NCBI RefSeq assembly: GCF_021655555.1 | Contig: NZ_AP023086.1 | Span: 3,936,685 to 4,000,684 of the forward strand | From: Marinagarivorans cellulosilyticus | GTDB taxonomy: Bacteria > Pseudomonadota > Gammaproteobacteria > Pseudomonadales > Cellvibrionaceae | Direction of reading: 5' to 3' | DNA length: 64,000 bases | Shown: positions 18,642 through 28,450 of the stretch, in pieces | Layout: every line of letters starts with the position of its first letter | How positions within the stretch are numbered: position 1 is the stretch's first letter | The notes under the pieces: generated by a model | Databases searched by the model: none | What the model was told of the DNA's origin: nothing | The model's input: only the letters and a program-made list of their open reading frames with translations | Made by a program: the position numbers and the translations under genes

Positions 18642-19382
18642 TTAGTCACGCTTTGGTAGGTTATTTAAGTCCAAAGTGCTAACACCAATCATGGCGCGCA
18701 ATGTTTTAGAATGAAATTCGCGCCCATATAAAATCGCCATGGTAAATGCGACGGCCAATATAAAAACCCAAACATTCAACAGCCACGCCAATACAGCCAA
18801 AGAAAAATAAAACGCGCGCAAACCATAATTATAAGTATGCCCCGCGCGATCAATAACTTTGGCCATATAGCGCACATAGTTTTGCCCCGTTTCGCCCGTT
18901 AAATCTGGATCGGTATGCAAAGGCGCGGCCCCTAATAAAACAGCACAAAAGCCATATTGCCGCATAGCCCACGTGAATGTAAAAAAAGCGTATATGTGAA
19001 TCATTAGCACAATAATCAACTTAAATTGGACATTCACAATATCCGTAGCAACCGCAAAAGGCAGCTCTGGCAAAATTGCTTGCAGCTTATCGGAGGACGC
19101 CAAACCAGTGAACAAACCAGCAATAATAAAAAGGGAGGTAGAAGCTAAAAAACTGGCATTGCGCTCTAAGTTATTAAGCAATGACGCATCGGCAATACGG
19201 TTGTCGCGCTGCAGCATTTGAGCCATCCATTGCTTACGATATTGATGCAGTACCGAAGCGATACAAAAAACATGCTTTGCGCGCTTACGCGCCAACATGG
19301 CATACCCCAACCAACAAAATAACAGCCATGCCAAGCCCAATAAATCTTGGCCATGCAGCTCTATCCACGCATCGATAGTCAC
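18642..19382 (-). CDS. DUF599 family membrane protein
   Basis: A 246-residue integral membrane protein with about four helices (near residues 12-30, 78-98, 115-138 and 192-220). Sequence features typical of DUF599 are the N-terminal GYAMLARKRAK region, ERNASFLASTSLFIIAG and the central RQYGFCAVLLGAAP. The biochemical function of this family is unknown. It ends 46 bases before the kinase start and could be in the same transcript, but nothing else ties it to that pair. The 196 bases to preP hold a divergent promoter region with a short CAACTA-TTG-TAGTTG hairpin. Confidence 0.83.
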   Translation of the reverse strand: MTIDAWIELHGQDLLGLAWLLFCWLGYAMLARKRAKHVFCIASVLHQYRKQWMAQMLQRDNRIADASLLNNLERNASFLASTSLFIIAGLFTGLASSDKLQAILPELPFAVATDIVNVQFKLIIVLMIHIYAFFTFTWAMRQYGFCAVLLGAAPLHTDPDLTGETGQNYVRYMAKVIDRAGHTYNYGLRAFYFSLAVLAWLLNVWVFILAVAFTMAILYGREFHSKTLRAMIGVSTLDLNNLPKRD

Positions 19383-19578
19383 GAAAAACCCTTACAGCAG
19401 TTGAATTCAAACGGCTATGGCCGGCACAATAGCGACACACACGCCCATTTCTCGACATCAAATACAACTATTGTAGTTGGTCTCCACCAATGAATGTCGG
19501 TTTTAGCCCTAAGCACTGCTATATTGCAGGCAGTACACCTAAAATTTGTTTTTAATGCCCTGAAAAGCGAGACACTTA

Positions 19579-22512
19579 ATGCCTAATGCGCAAAACGCAG
19601 CACACCCAGCCTTTCGAAAACTTCGTAGCCAAGCCGTAGAATCACTGAACATTGTTGTTGAAGAATACGAGCACATCCGCACCGGCGCCCAGCACATCCA
19701 CCTAGCGGCGAACAATCCCGAAAACGTATTTCTCGTTGCTTTGCGCACAGTACCAGAAGACTCTACCGGCGTAGCGCATATTCTAGAGCATACTGCCCTG
19801 TGCGGCAGCAAGCGCTACCCTGTACGCGATCCATTTTTTATGATGACTCGCCGCTCGCTAAACACCTTTATGAATGCCTTTACCAGCTCAGACTGGACGG
19901 CATACCCCTTCGCCAGCGTTAACCGCAAAGACTTCAACAATTTATTAGATGTGTACCTCGATGCGGTGTTCTTTTCTCGCTTAGACCCGCTAGATTTTGC
20001 GCAAGAAGGGCACCGGCTAGAATACGCCGAAGCGGCTAACCCCAGCAGCGAGCTGCAATACAAGGGTGTTGTTTACAACGAAATGAAAGGCGCCATGAGC
20101 TCGGTTAACTCTCAGCTTTGGCAAACCTTAACCAAATACCTGTTTCCCTCCAACACCTATCACAACAACAGCGGCGGAGAACCGAGCTGCATTCCAGACC
20201 TAAGCTACGAGGAACTGGTACAGTTTTACAAAACACATTACCACCCCAGCAATGCCATCTTTATGACATTTGGCGACCTACCGGCAGCCGAGCTACAAGA
20301 AAAATTCGAAAACCAAGCGCTGAAAGAATTTGACAAACTCGATGTCACAATTGATGTCGCCAACGAAAAGCGTTACTTCGCCCCTGTTCGCGTAGAAGAG
20401 CACTACCCTCTAAACGAAGAAGACTTGAGCCATAAAACCCATATTGTTACCGGCTGGCTACTGGGACAAAGCATCAACCTAGAAGATGCTTTAACCGCAC
20501 ATTTATTAAGCAGCGTACTGCTCGACAACAGCGCTTGCCCGCTAATGCAAGCATTAGAAACATCAACGCTCGGGCAGGCCCCAAGCCCTCTATGCGGCTT
20601 GGATGACTCACAAAAAGAAGTAATTTTTGTTTGCGGTATTGCGGGCACCGATCGCGACCAAAGTGATGCCGTAGAAGCATTATTGCTAGACACCCTGAAA
20701 AAGGTCGCCGAAGACGGCATTCCCCTTGAAGATTTAGAGGCGGCCCTGCATCAATTAGAATTACAACAGCGTGAAGTCGGCGGCGACAGCTACCCCTACG
20801 GACTACAGCTTATCCTTAACGGCTTAACAGCCGCCACCCACCGAGGCGACCCAGTTGCACTACTGAACATAGACAGCGCACTGGCAAAACTGCGTGAGAA
20901 AATTAAAGACCCCACCTTTATCCCGTCCATTATCACAAAATGGTTACTCGACAATAAACACAGGGTTACTCTTACCTTAACGCCAGATGCCCAGCTAAAC
21001 GCCACTAAAGAAGCGGCCGAAAAAGAACAGCTGGCCAAGATCAAAGCTTCTTTAACCCCCAAGCAAAGCCAGCAAATTATTGAGCAAGCCCAAGCACTGC
21101 TCGATAGACAAGCGCAAGTTGATGACGACAGCGTATTACCCAAGGTAACTCTTGACGACGTGCCAGCAGCGGAAACCATCATTAGCCCCGCTTTTGAGAA
21201 GCGCCTACCGCAGAGCGAGTTTTCATTGTATGGCTACAATGCGGGCACCAACGGCTTGGTTTACCAGCAAGTTGTTTGTGACATGCCCACACTGGACGAC
21301 GATTTACTACCCTACCTGCCATTTTATACCTCACTACTCACCGAGGTCGGCATTGGCAGCAAAAATTACTTAGACGTGCAACGCTGGCAAGCACAGGTAA
21401 GCGGAAGCTTAGGCGCCTACTCCAGTCTGCGCGGCAGCGTCGACGACACACAAAAGCTCAACAGCTTTATTACCCTGTCTGGCAAAGCCTTAGGAAGCAA
21501 CCAGCAATCGCTGAGTGAATTAATGCTAGCAACCATAAACGAAGCCCGCTTTGACGAGACTGATCGCATCAAAGAGCTGATTGCGCAAATGCGCAGCAGC
21601 AGAGAACAAAGCGTTACTGGCAGCGGCCATGGGCTAGCCATGCAAGGCGCAAGCAAAGGGATTAGCCCAGGAGCACAGCTAAGCTTTAACCTAACCGGGC
21701 TTCAAGGCATCCGCCATCTTAAGGCACTAGACAAGTCCCTTAGCGACACCAAAACCCTAAGTGCGATAAGCCAAAAGTTAAACCAGATACACCAAGCGGT
21801 TATGGCAATGCCTAAGCGTTTTATGGTTGTTGCTGAAGAGCAACCTTTGGCAAGCTACACTAAACACTTTGCCAACAAGTTCGACCAGCCCCCCGCTGCT
21901 AGTGCTAGCGTGTTTACGCCGCAATTTAACGCCCACTTAACGCAAGAAGCCTGGCTCACAAATAGCCAAGTGAACTTTTGCGCAAAAGCTTACCCGACAG
22001 TCGCAAGCGACCACCCGGATGCTGCTGCGTTAGTTGTACTGGGTAATGTTATGCGCAACGGCTTTTTACATCGCGCTATTCGCGAGCAAGGCGGTGCTTA
22101 TGGCGGCGGCGCAGGCCAAGACAGCAACAACGGCGCCTTCCGCTTTTATTCATACCGCGACCCTCGCCTAGCCGAAACACTGGCAGACTTCGACAAAGCC
22201 ATCGACTGGTCTATAGAAACAACGCACAGCTGGCAGTCTATTGAAGAAGCTATATTGGGCGTTGTGAGTAGCCTCGACAAACCAGACTCACCCGCTGGCG
22301 GCGCTAAACGAGATTTTCACGCAATGCTAAACGGCCGCACACCAGCCACTCGCCAACGCTTCAGAGAGCGCCTACTGGCCACCCAAGAAAGCGACTTAAA
22401 ACGAGTCGCTCAAACCTACCTCAAGGGGCAAACCGCGCACACATGCGTAATTTCCGACAAAAACAAAGAAGAGGAAACAAAAGCCATCGGTTTAACATCT
22501 GAGCTGTTGTAA
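19579..22512 (+). CDS. M16C (presequence protease/PreP-like) zinc metalloprotease
   Basis: A 977-residue inverzincin of the PreP subfamily, full length for the family. The zinc motif HILEH places ligands at H67 and H71 with catalytic E70, and the third ligand is probably E168 (VYNEMKGAMSS). Two M16 halves form a closed peptide-degrading chamber; the second half, from about residue 520, lacks the zinc motif as usual. Members degrade short unfolded peptides. No signal peptide is visible, so it is probably cytoplasmic. Monocistronic, with a GCGAGA region before the ATG. Confidence 0.92.
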   Translation: MPNAQNAAHPAFRKLRSQAVESLNIVVEEYEHIRTGAQHIHLAANNPENVFLVALRTVPEDSTGVAHILEHTALCGSKRYPVRDPFFMMTRRSLNTFMNAFTSSDWTAYPFASVNRKDFNNLLDVYLDAVFFSRLDPLDFAQEGHRLEYAEAANPSSELQYKGVVYNEMKGAMSSVNSQLWQTLTKYLFPSNTYHNNSGGEPSCIPDLSYEELVQFYKTHYHPSNAIFMTFGDLPAAELQEKFENQALKEFDKLDVTIDVANEKRYFAPVRVEEHYPLNEEDLSHKTHIVTGWLLGQSINLEDALTAHLLSSVLLDNSACPLMQALETSTLGQAPSPLCGLDDSQKEVIFVCGIAGTDRDQSDAVEALLLDTLKKVAEDGIPLEDLEAALHQLELQQREVGGDSYPYGLQLILNGLTAATHRGDPVALLNIDSALAKLREKIKDPTFIPSIITKWLLDNKHRVTLTLTPDAQLNATKEAAEKEQLAKIKASLTPKQSQQIIEQAQALLDRQAQVDDDSVLPKVTLDDVPAAETIISPAFEKRLPQSEFSLYGYNAGTNGLVYQQVVCDMPTLDDDLLPYLPFYTSLLTEVGIGSKNYLDVQRWQAQVSGSLGAYSSLRGSVDDTQKLNSFITLSGKALGSNQQSLSELMLATINEARFDETDRIKELIAQMRSSREQSVTGSGHGLAMQGASKGISPGAQLSFNLTGLQGIRHLKALDKSLSDTKTLSAISQKLNQIHQAVMAMPKRFMVVAEEQPLASYTKHFANKFDQPPAASASVFTPQFNAHLTQEAWLTNSQVNFCAKAYPTVASDHPDAAALVVLGNVMRNGFLHRAIREQGGAYGGGAGQDSNNGAFRFYSYRDPRLAETLADFDKAIDWSIETTHSWQSIEEAILGVVSSLDKPDSPAGGAKRDFHAMLNGRTPATRQRFRERLLATQESDLKRVAQTYLKGQTAHTCVISDKNKEEETKAIGLTSELL

Positions 22513-22525
22513 ATAATACACGCAC

Positions 22526-22550
22526 AAAAAAGGCGGCCACTAAGGCCGCC
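22526..22550 (-). terminator. hairpin with U-tract on the minus strand
   Basis: GGCGGCC (22532-22538) and GGCCGCC (22544-22550) form a 7-bp GC stem with a 5-base loop. Only the minus strand has a T run directly after the stem (six T, 22531 down to 22526). On the plus strand the stem is followed by AAAAAG. So it terminates leftward transcription, although no gene reads leftward here. It lies 14 bases past the preP stop. Confidence 0.7.
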
Positions 22551-22800
22551 AAAAAGTGCAGAGTTACACTTGCTATCAAAGGAGAAACACTCCTTGAGCT
22601 GCACCAAAGCGCTACAAAAGCAGCCTCCGTACAACTCCCCACACACCGACAAAGCTACTATCGGCATGCTATCGGGTCCTATCATGTAAATCCCAGCCTC
22701 ACAAAAAAGCACCAATACAAAGCACGACTAGGACAAACATATAAACTTGCAAAGAAACAAAAATAATCACAACAATAAAAGCATAAAACAGGCCAACTCA
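22526..22800 (-). ncRNA. candidate small RNA or cryptic short transcript, minus strand
   Basis: The 528-bp interval between preP and moaA has no convincing gene, but it has a minus-strand-only terminator at 22526-22550. On the same strand upstream is an AT-rich stretch with a possible promoter (TTAACT, 16 bases, TAAAAT, reading left from about 22836) and an internal hairpin (AAGGAG-TGTTT-CTCCTT, near 22575-22592). A cysteine-rich minus-strand ORF in the area reads straight through the terminator into preP and is unlikely. The 5' end is a guess. Confidence 0.3.
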
Positions 22801-23040
22801 AGAATAAATATTTTATTGTTAATTTTCAGCAAGTTAAACAATAACACCTCACAAACCGATCTTGTTTTTGCACCACCATGTCACCGAAATACTCCAGAGA
22901 GCACCAAAAAAGAAAATGCTATTTGCTAAGCGCACAATAAAAAAGCACCAGTTTAAAACACATAAAGGATCACTTCGGTGCACGCAAGCGCCATGAACGT
23001 AAAGCGTGACTAAAAGAGAGCAAGAAGTAATAATGCCCCC

Positions 23041-24042
23041 ATGACTCAGACTCCTCTTATAGATCCCTTCGGGCGTAGCATAAGTTACCTTCGGCTTTCA
23101 GTGACTGACCGCTGTGATTTTCGCTGCACCTACTGCATGGCTGAAGATATGACATTTGTGCCACGCAACCAGCTTCTAAGCCTTGAAGAGATGGCATTTA
23201 TTGCCAATACCTTTGTTAGCCTTGGCACCCGCCGTATCAGAGTCACAGGCGGGGAGCCCCTAATTCGCCGTGACCTTCCCGAGCTACTACGCAATATAAA
23301 AAGCAGTAATATCGGCAGCCTCGATGACCTCGCCATCACCACCAACGGCAGCCACTTGGCGCAATATGCGGCCGAACTAAAGCAGGCCGGCGTAAACCGC
23401 ATCAACATTAGCCTTGACTCTTTGAACCCAGCGCGATTCAAAGAACTCACGCGCATAGGTAATCTAGAGCAAGTATTGAAAGGCATAGCCACAGCCAAGG
23501 AATACGACTTCGACAAAATAAAATTGAATACGGTTGCACTTAGAGGGTTTAACGACGGCGAGATCAAAGACTTGGTTAACTATGCAATCGACAACGCGCT
23601 TGATATTAGCTTTATTGAAGAGATGCCCCTTGGCGCAACCATGGCGCACGACAGAAAAGCGGCATTTCTATCTAGCCAAGAAATCATGCAGCAACTTTCT
23701 TCGCAGTATCACTTAAGCAAAAGTACCAATACAACAGGAGGCCCTTCACGCTATTGGAACATTGAGAACAGCAATACCAAAATCGGTTTTATATCACCGC
23801 ATAGCAATAACTTTTGCAGTAGCTGCAATCGCGTTCGGCTTACCGCAGAAGGGCGACTACTGCTGTGCTTAGGCAATGAACACAGCGTTGATTTGCGTGC
23901 AGTCGTTAGAAAATACCCTTTCGACGCCAAGGCCTTGTCAGATGCCATTCAACAAGGGCTCGCGCTAAAACCCGAAAAGCATCACTTCGACCTCGACGAG
24001 CCACCACAAATTATTCGCTTTATGAACGCCACCGGCGGCTAA
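23041..24042 (+). CDS. moaA: GTP 3',8-cyclase (molybdenum cofactor biosynthesis)
   Basis: Radical SAM enzyme that, with MoaC, turns GTP into cyclic pyranopterin monophosphate. The 333-residue protein is full length. The SAM cluster Cys are C25, C29 and C32 (CDFRCTYC). The second [4Fe-4S] cluster that binds GTP uses C259, C262 and C276. The C-terminal double glycine (NATGG), needed for activity in MoaA, is intact. It stands alone here; other moa/moe genes are outside the window. The 190 bases upstream were checked for a Moco riboswitch and none was recognised. It fits functionally with the modABC importer at 47.7-50.4 kb. Confidence 0.96.
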   Translation: MTQTPLIDPFGRSISYLRLSVTDRCDFRCTYCMAEDMTFVPRNQLLSLEEMAFIANTFVSLGTRRIRVTGGEPLIRRDLPELLRNIKSSNIGSLDDLAITTNGSHLAQYAAELKQAGVNRINISLDSLNPARFKELTRIGNLEQVLKGIATAKEYDFDKIKLNTVALRGFNDGEIKDLVNYAIDNALDISFIEEMPLGATMAHDRKAAFLSSQEIMQQLSSQYHLSKSTNTTGGPSRYWNIENSNTKIGFISPHSNNFCSSCNRVRLTAEGRLLLCLGNEHSVDLRAVVRKYPFDAKALSDAIQQGLALKPEKHHFDLDEPPQIIRFMNATGG

Positions 24043-24196
24043 CTTCCCAACTACGACGCTACAATCTTCTTGGGCACGTTTTTTCAAGCCGCGGCACTGG
24101 CAACATCCTCAATTGTTGGCCACACTTAAAAGCAACAACACCAACCGCGCATTACTAAAATACGCCCCTTCGCACAGCGTTAAGCCGCAGCGAATC

Positions 24197-24228
24197 AAGT
24201 GCTTATCAGCCCGACCCTATAAGCACTT
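24197..24228 (+). promoter_or_regulatory. hairpin immediately before the sensor gene's ribosome-binding site
   Basis: AAGTGCTTAT (24197-24206) and ATAAGCACTT (24219-24228) are perfectly complementary 10-bp arms with a 12-base loop. The AGGGAG ribosome-binding site follows directly at 24229-24234 and the ATG at 24241. In RNA the hairpin would abut the site; in DNA it could be an operator. No regulator is known. Confidence 0.45.
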
Positions 24229-24240
24229 AGGGAGATAAAC

Positions 24241-27108
24241 ATGACGCTTACTCAAAAAATATTAGGCATAAGTTTAGGCGGCATTGTTATTAGTGCCGCC
24301 CTTACGTTCTTTACTGGCATTGTAGTTTACCAAGCCAATCAAAAAGCCAAAGATTTTACGCCCCCCCAACCCTCCACAGCCTTAGGGTTGACACTGGTCA
24401 AGACAACTAGCCACGCACTAACGCCTCTTATCGAAGCGCAGGACATTAACAGCGTTCGAAGCCTTATTGCTACCACGGTAGCATTTAACCCCAAAATTAT
24501 TTATGGAGCTTATCTAGACGAAGACTTAGTACCTTGGGCTCTTGCCACGCCATCAAAACCGCAAGGCATTCCAGAATCACTAGACTCGCTAGCTGACGAA
24601 AACAGCCTATGGGGAAGCGAGCTACAAGAACCCGGTCATTTGAAAACCCAGTTAAACGAACAAGCCGTCACATTATTCGCTAGCCCAATTGTTATCGACA
24701 ATGAATTCAAAGGTGCCGTCTACTTTGCCACCGAAATACCGGCAGCCCCCCCTCAACCAACTTTGCCCAAAAAGCTGTTTGGCGCAGCGATTATTTTATT
24801 ATTCCTTCTTACCGCTACCGCAATCAGTTGCGCCTACCTTGCTCAGCGAGTCACACGCACAATAACCCAGTCAGTTGCAGTTATAGAAGAATCCATCAGC
24901 CAAGCGTTAGATTCTCACTTGTTAGAACCAATAACGACAAGCAACGCTGTGCCATTAACACTCACATACAATCAATTGGCGCTGCAATGGAATACCTGTG
25001 TAGAGGAGCAGCAGTTACTCACCCAAGCAACCCTTAAAATTGCAAATGCCTCAACACCCGTAGCGGCAGCGCTTGCCATCACGCAAACACTATACGACTA
25101 CACTCACGCATCCATCATTGTGCTGCTCGTTACCGATCAAAATAACCAAGAACACATTTATTTGCTTGAAAAGGGGAAGCACAACGAAGAGGGAGAAACG
25201 GAAACTACGGCCTCTCTAAGCCCAGAGCTCAACATTCTAATAGAGCGCACGCTAACTGCGTTTAAGCAACAAGCCAAGCCTGCAAACCTGCAAACCGGCG
25301 ATGTGCTATGCAACCAACAGGTTACTGTTTTCGCGCTGCCCATCATAGCCCACACCCACAAACAAGAAGGCAGCATACTGATCATCAATGAGCTCGAAGC
25401 TCAGCAACGCCAAGCAACGCCCATGCCCTCAGACAAAATCACCCGCCAACTGGGCCGGCTTTTGTGCGCCTCGCTTTCTCGCATTACGGAAAACAATAGC
25501 CTCAAAACACAACTGGCCAAATTAAAACAAGACAACCGAACAACACGCGAGGGCTTAGAATCCAGAAACAACGACCTTTCAAACCTAATGAGAAACCTGC
25601 ATGAAGGCATGTTAATTATTACCGAGCACGGCCTTATTGATGACCACTACTCGCAAAAGCTCGAGCTTATCCTCAATACAAGAATCACTCCTGGCGAGCA
25701 TTATAAAGAGCTTCTATTCGCCAACACCGGCCTTAGCTCGGCCCAAATTAATCAAATAACCTGCGCGATAGATACAACACTTGGCAGTCAGGAGCTGATG
25801 TACGCATTTAATAGCCACCTGCTATGCGAAGAGCTCAACATAATCGACCCTAACGGCAGCAACAAAACGCTACTAACCCACTGGGACCCCATTATTGATA
25901 AGGGTGTGATTACCAAGTTAATGCTGACCATTTCAGATACAACACACCAAGATGCGCTGGAGCGCACGACTCGCGCACAAAAAGAAGAGCTAGAACTGGT
26001 AGGGCAAGTATTAAAAGTTAATACACTAAAGTTTGAAGAGCTTATGCATTACACTCAAAGCACCCTCAACCGTAACATTAAGCTAATTCGCGATTATGAG
26101 CATTCCGACCAAATAGATTTCGATGCCCTTTTTCACAATATTCATAACATAAAAAAAGAGGCTCGCACTCAGGGTTTAACCCACTTAACGCAGAGCCTCC
26201 ATACTATTGAATCGAGATACGACGCCATACGCAAAAAACTCGATAACACTTGGAAAGTCGCCGATTTACTTTCAGACCTGCAAATCATCACCACTAAAAT
26301 TGAGCGCTACAAACACATCAATCACGACATACTAAAACGCACGGACGCTACAGCGGCCCCGCAACTCAGCAAGGAGCAGCTATACACAATTGCTTCAGAG
26401 TTAAAAAATTTGAAACCGGCCATTTCAGGTAGGAATGGGCTAACAAGTTTAGCTGCTATAGAGAATATTCTTTTGGATGCCACCACACTGGATATTGTCC
26501 TTTTAGCCAACCAGCGCTTAGACCTTCTGGCAGATATTGCCGAGCCGCTAGATAAAACGAAACCCTCGATTTACGCCCCATCAAACGATTTCCGTGTGCT
26601 GAATAAACTTAAAGCCTCTGTCACCGAGGTACTCGATCAAATACTTCGCAACGCGATATACCACAGCTTCGAATCAAAAGAAGAGCGTAAAAGACTTGGC
26701 AAAGACAGCTCGGGGGTGATCACGCTTAAAATCAGCGAAAAATCCAGCCACTTGGTTATTCGCATAACCGATGACGGGAAAGGGCTGAATATCAAACGGC
26801 TAGCTGAAAAAGGCGCTCACAAGGGGCAAATAACACCCGCTGAAACCAAAAACATCAATACCGTGGCTCAGCTGCTGTTCAACCCAAAAGTGTATACACC
26901 TAGCTCACCATCGATCGATAGCAGCTACCGTTACGGCATTGCACAGGTAAAAAGCACCCTAGAAGAAATGGGAGGCAACGCAAGCGTCGAGGTATTAAGC
27001 CCCTGTATCGAAGGTTACTGCGAAATAGCCATCGAATTAACTCTGCCGGCCAACCTTTACACTCAAGTGCCAAATTCAGTAAACCAACACATTATGGCTG
27101 CAGGGTAA
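24241..27108 (+). CDS. CheA-like membrane sensor with HPt and HATPase domains
   Basis: A 955-residue protein. Two helices (about 7-29 and 181-203) flank a periplasmic sensor segment that looks Cache/CHASE8-like. A long cytosolic part follows: HAMP-like linker, GAF-like region (about 255-430) and coiled coil. An HPt-like helix bundle carries H635 (IHNIKKEA) as candidate phospho-acceptor. A C-terminal HATPase has N804 (QILRNAIYH) and ITDDGKGL. The ATPase resembles CheA, including an ESKEERKRLGKD segment. No receiver domain or CheW-like domain is visible and no response regulator gene is adjacent. The ligand is unknown. Confidence 0.75.
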   Translation: MTLTQKILGISLGGIVISAALTFFTGIVVYQANQKAKDFTPPQPSTALGLTLVKTTSHALTPLIEAQDINSVRSLIATTVAFNPKIIYGAYLDEDLVPWALATPSKPQGIPESLDSLADENSLWGSELQEPGHLKTQLNEQAVTLFASPIVIDNEFKGAVYFATEIPAAPPQPTLPKKLFGAAIILLFLLTATAISCAYLAQRVTRTITQSVAVIEESISQALDSHLLEPITTSNAVPLTLTYNQLALQWNTCVEEQQLLTQATLKIANASTPVAAALAITQTLYDYTHASIIVLLVTDQNNQEHIYLLEKGKHNEEGETETTASLSPELNILIERTLTAFKQQAKPANLQTGDVLCNQQVTVFALPIIAHTHKQEGSILIINELEAQQRQATPMPSDKITRQLGRLLCASLSRITENNSLKTQLAKLKQDNRTTREGLESRNNDLSNLMRNLHEGMLIITEHGLIDDHYSQKLELILNTRITPGEHYKELLFANTGLSSAQINQITCAIDTTLGSQELMYAFNSHLLCEELNIIDPNGSNKTLLTHWDPIIDKGVITKLMLTISDTTHQDALERTTRAQKEELELVGQVLKVNTLKFEELMHYTQSTLNRNIKLIRDYEHSDQIDFDALFHNIHNIKKEARTQGLTHLTQSLHTIESRYDAIRKKLDNTWKVADLLSDLQIITTKIERYKHINHDILKRTDATAAPQLSKEQLYTIASELKNLKPAISGRNGLTSLAAIENILLDATTLDIVLLANQRLDLLADIAEPLDKTKPSIYAPSNDFRVLNKLKASVTEVLDQILRNAIYHSFESKEERKRLGKDSSGVITLKISEKSSHLVIRITDDGKGLNIKRLAEKGAHKGQITPAETKNINTVAQLLFNPKVYTPSSPSIDSSYRYGIAQVKSTLEEMGGNASVEVLSPCIEGYCEIAIELTLPANLYTQVPNSVNQHIMAAG

Positions 27109-27109
27109 A

Positions 27110-27147
27110 GCAATAAAAAAGGCGCCGATCGGCGCCTTTTTTATTGC
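27110..27147. terminator. bidirectional rho-independent terminator
   Basis: A 38-base perfect palindrome: GGCGCC-GATC-GGCGCC (27121-27136) flanked by A6 and T6 runs and complementary ends. It serves the converging sensor gene (plus) and amtB (minus). Confidence 0.93.
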
Positions 27148-27160
27148 AGTAAGCGGCTAG

Positions 27161-28450
27161 CTAAAGTTTATAGCCCACTTCTTCGTGCAGAGTAATATCG
27201 AGCCCTTGTGTTTCTTCTTCCGCGCTCACGCGGATGCCACCAGTAAGCACACCGGTTAACTTAACCAGCACAAAAGTCACAACTGCCGTATAAACTGCAG
27301 TACTGAGTACACCCACAAACTGAACCCCCAACTGTTGACCAATTGAGGTGTTATCGCCACCAAAGCCTAAGCCGGAAAAAATACCAAGCTCTGTGGAAGC
27401 GAAAATGCCCACCATTAAAGTACCTAAAATACCGCCCACTCCGTGTACAGGAAATACATCTAATGAATCATCAATTTTCAAACCGCGCTTTATCCAGTGG
27501 GTGGCAATAAAACATACAACACCGGCTGTTAAACCAATAACAATAGCCGCCGCCGGCCCAACAGAGCCTGAGGCCGGGGTAATAGTGCCTAGGCCAGCAA
27601 CCATACCCGTCACAATACCCAACGCACTTGGTTTGCCAAACTTTTTCCACTCAACAACCATCCAAGCCAAAGCGCCTGCAGCAGCAGATAAGTGAGTCAC
27701 AAGCATAGCCATTGCAGCTGCGCCACCGGCGGCCAACGCACTACCGCCATTAAAACCAAACCAGCCAACCCACAGCATGCCAGCACCTGTCACTGTCATT
27801 GTCATGTTGTGCGGCGGCATAGGGCTTTCAGGGAAGCCCCTGCGGTTACCAATCATCATCGCCGTTACCAGCGCCGCGACACCAGCGGTAATATGAACCA
27901 CTGTGCCACCAGCAAAATCTAAGAGCCCCATATCAGCCAGCCAGCCGCCACCCCACACCCAATGGCAAATAGGTACGTAAACCACTAGCAACCAAAGCGC
28001 ACTAAAAATTAATACTGACGAGAACTTCATCCGCTCGGCAAAAGCACCAACAATAAGTGCCGGTGTAATCACTGCAAACGTCATTTGAAAAAGAGCAAAC
28101 AGCGGCTCGGGGATGTCACCTGATAAAGACTCGGTCCCCATGCCCGAGAACATTACACGACCAAAGCCACCGATCCAGTTATTGCCTTCGGTGAAAGCTA
28201 AGCTGTAACCAAGCGCCAACCATAGAATGGATGCAATGCAAGCGATCGCAAAACACTGAACCAGAACAGACAGCACATTTTTAGAGCGGACAAGCCCCGC
28301 GTAAAATAGCGATAAGCCAGGCAGCGTCATAAACAAGACTAAAGCGGTGGCCGTTAAAATCCAGGCAGTATTACCGCCGTTAAGTGCGTCCTGAGCGAAC
28401 ACAGGGCTACTGCATGCCAATAAGGCAAGAGCGCTTACGATAGTTTTCAT
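27161..28450 (-). CDS. amtB: ammonium transporter
   Basis: Amt/Mep channel that conducts ammonium into the cell as a trimer in the inner membrane. The ATG at 28450 gives 429 residues with a cleavable signal (about MKTIVSALALLACSSPVFA) before AQDALNGGNTAW; an upstream in-frame TTG is less likely. Eleven helices are expected and the conserved stretches GLSLFYAGLVRSKN, DFAGGTVVHITAG and FPVHGVGGILGT are visible. No glnK PII gene is adjacent, though PII normally regulates AmtB, so it must be encoded elsewhere. The 217 bases to uvrB hold its promoter; no certain sigma-54 site was found. Confidence 0.95.
   Translation of the reverse strand: MKTIVSALALLACSSPVFAQDALNGGNTAWILTATALVLFMTLPGLSLFYAGLVRSKNVLSVLVQCFAIACIASILWLALGYSLAFTEGNNWIGGFGRVMFSGMGTESLSGDIPEPLFALFQMTFAVITPALIVGAFAERMKFSSVLIFSALWLLVVYVPICHWVWGGGWLADMGLLDFAGGTVVHITAGVAALVTAMMIGNRRGFPESPMPPHNMTMTVTGAGMLWVGWFGFNGGSALAAGGAAAMAMLVTHLSAAAGALAWMVVEWKKFGKPSALGIVTGMVAGLGTITPASGSVGPAAAIVIGLTAGVVCFIATHWIKRGLKIDDSLDVFPVHGVGGILGTLMVGIFASTELGIFSGLGFGGDNTSIGQQLGVQFVGVLSTAVYTAVVTFVLVKLTGVLTGGIRVSAEEETQGLDITLHEEVGYKL

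Noticed and set aside
22416..22715. 99- and 73-residue minus-strand ORFs at the end of preP
   Set aside because: They read through a strong minus-strand terminator and overlap preP; more likely the site of a small RNA than a protein gene.
22747..22929. 60-residue plus-strand ORF in the preP-moaA gap
   Set aside because: Low-complexity Asn/Lys-rich reading of AT-rich DNA, with no ribosome-binding site and no recognisable domain.
22861..23040. Possible Moco riboswitch upstream of moaA
   Set aside because: The sequence lacks the conserved Moco RNA helices I would expect; no structure was convincing.
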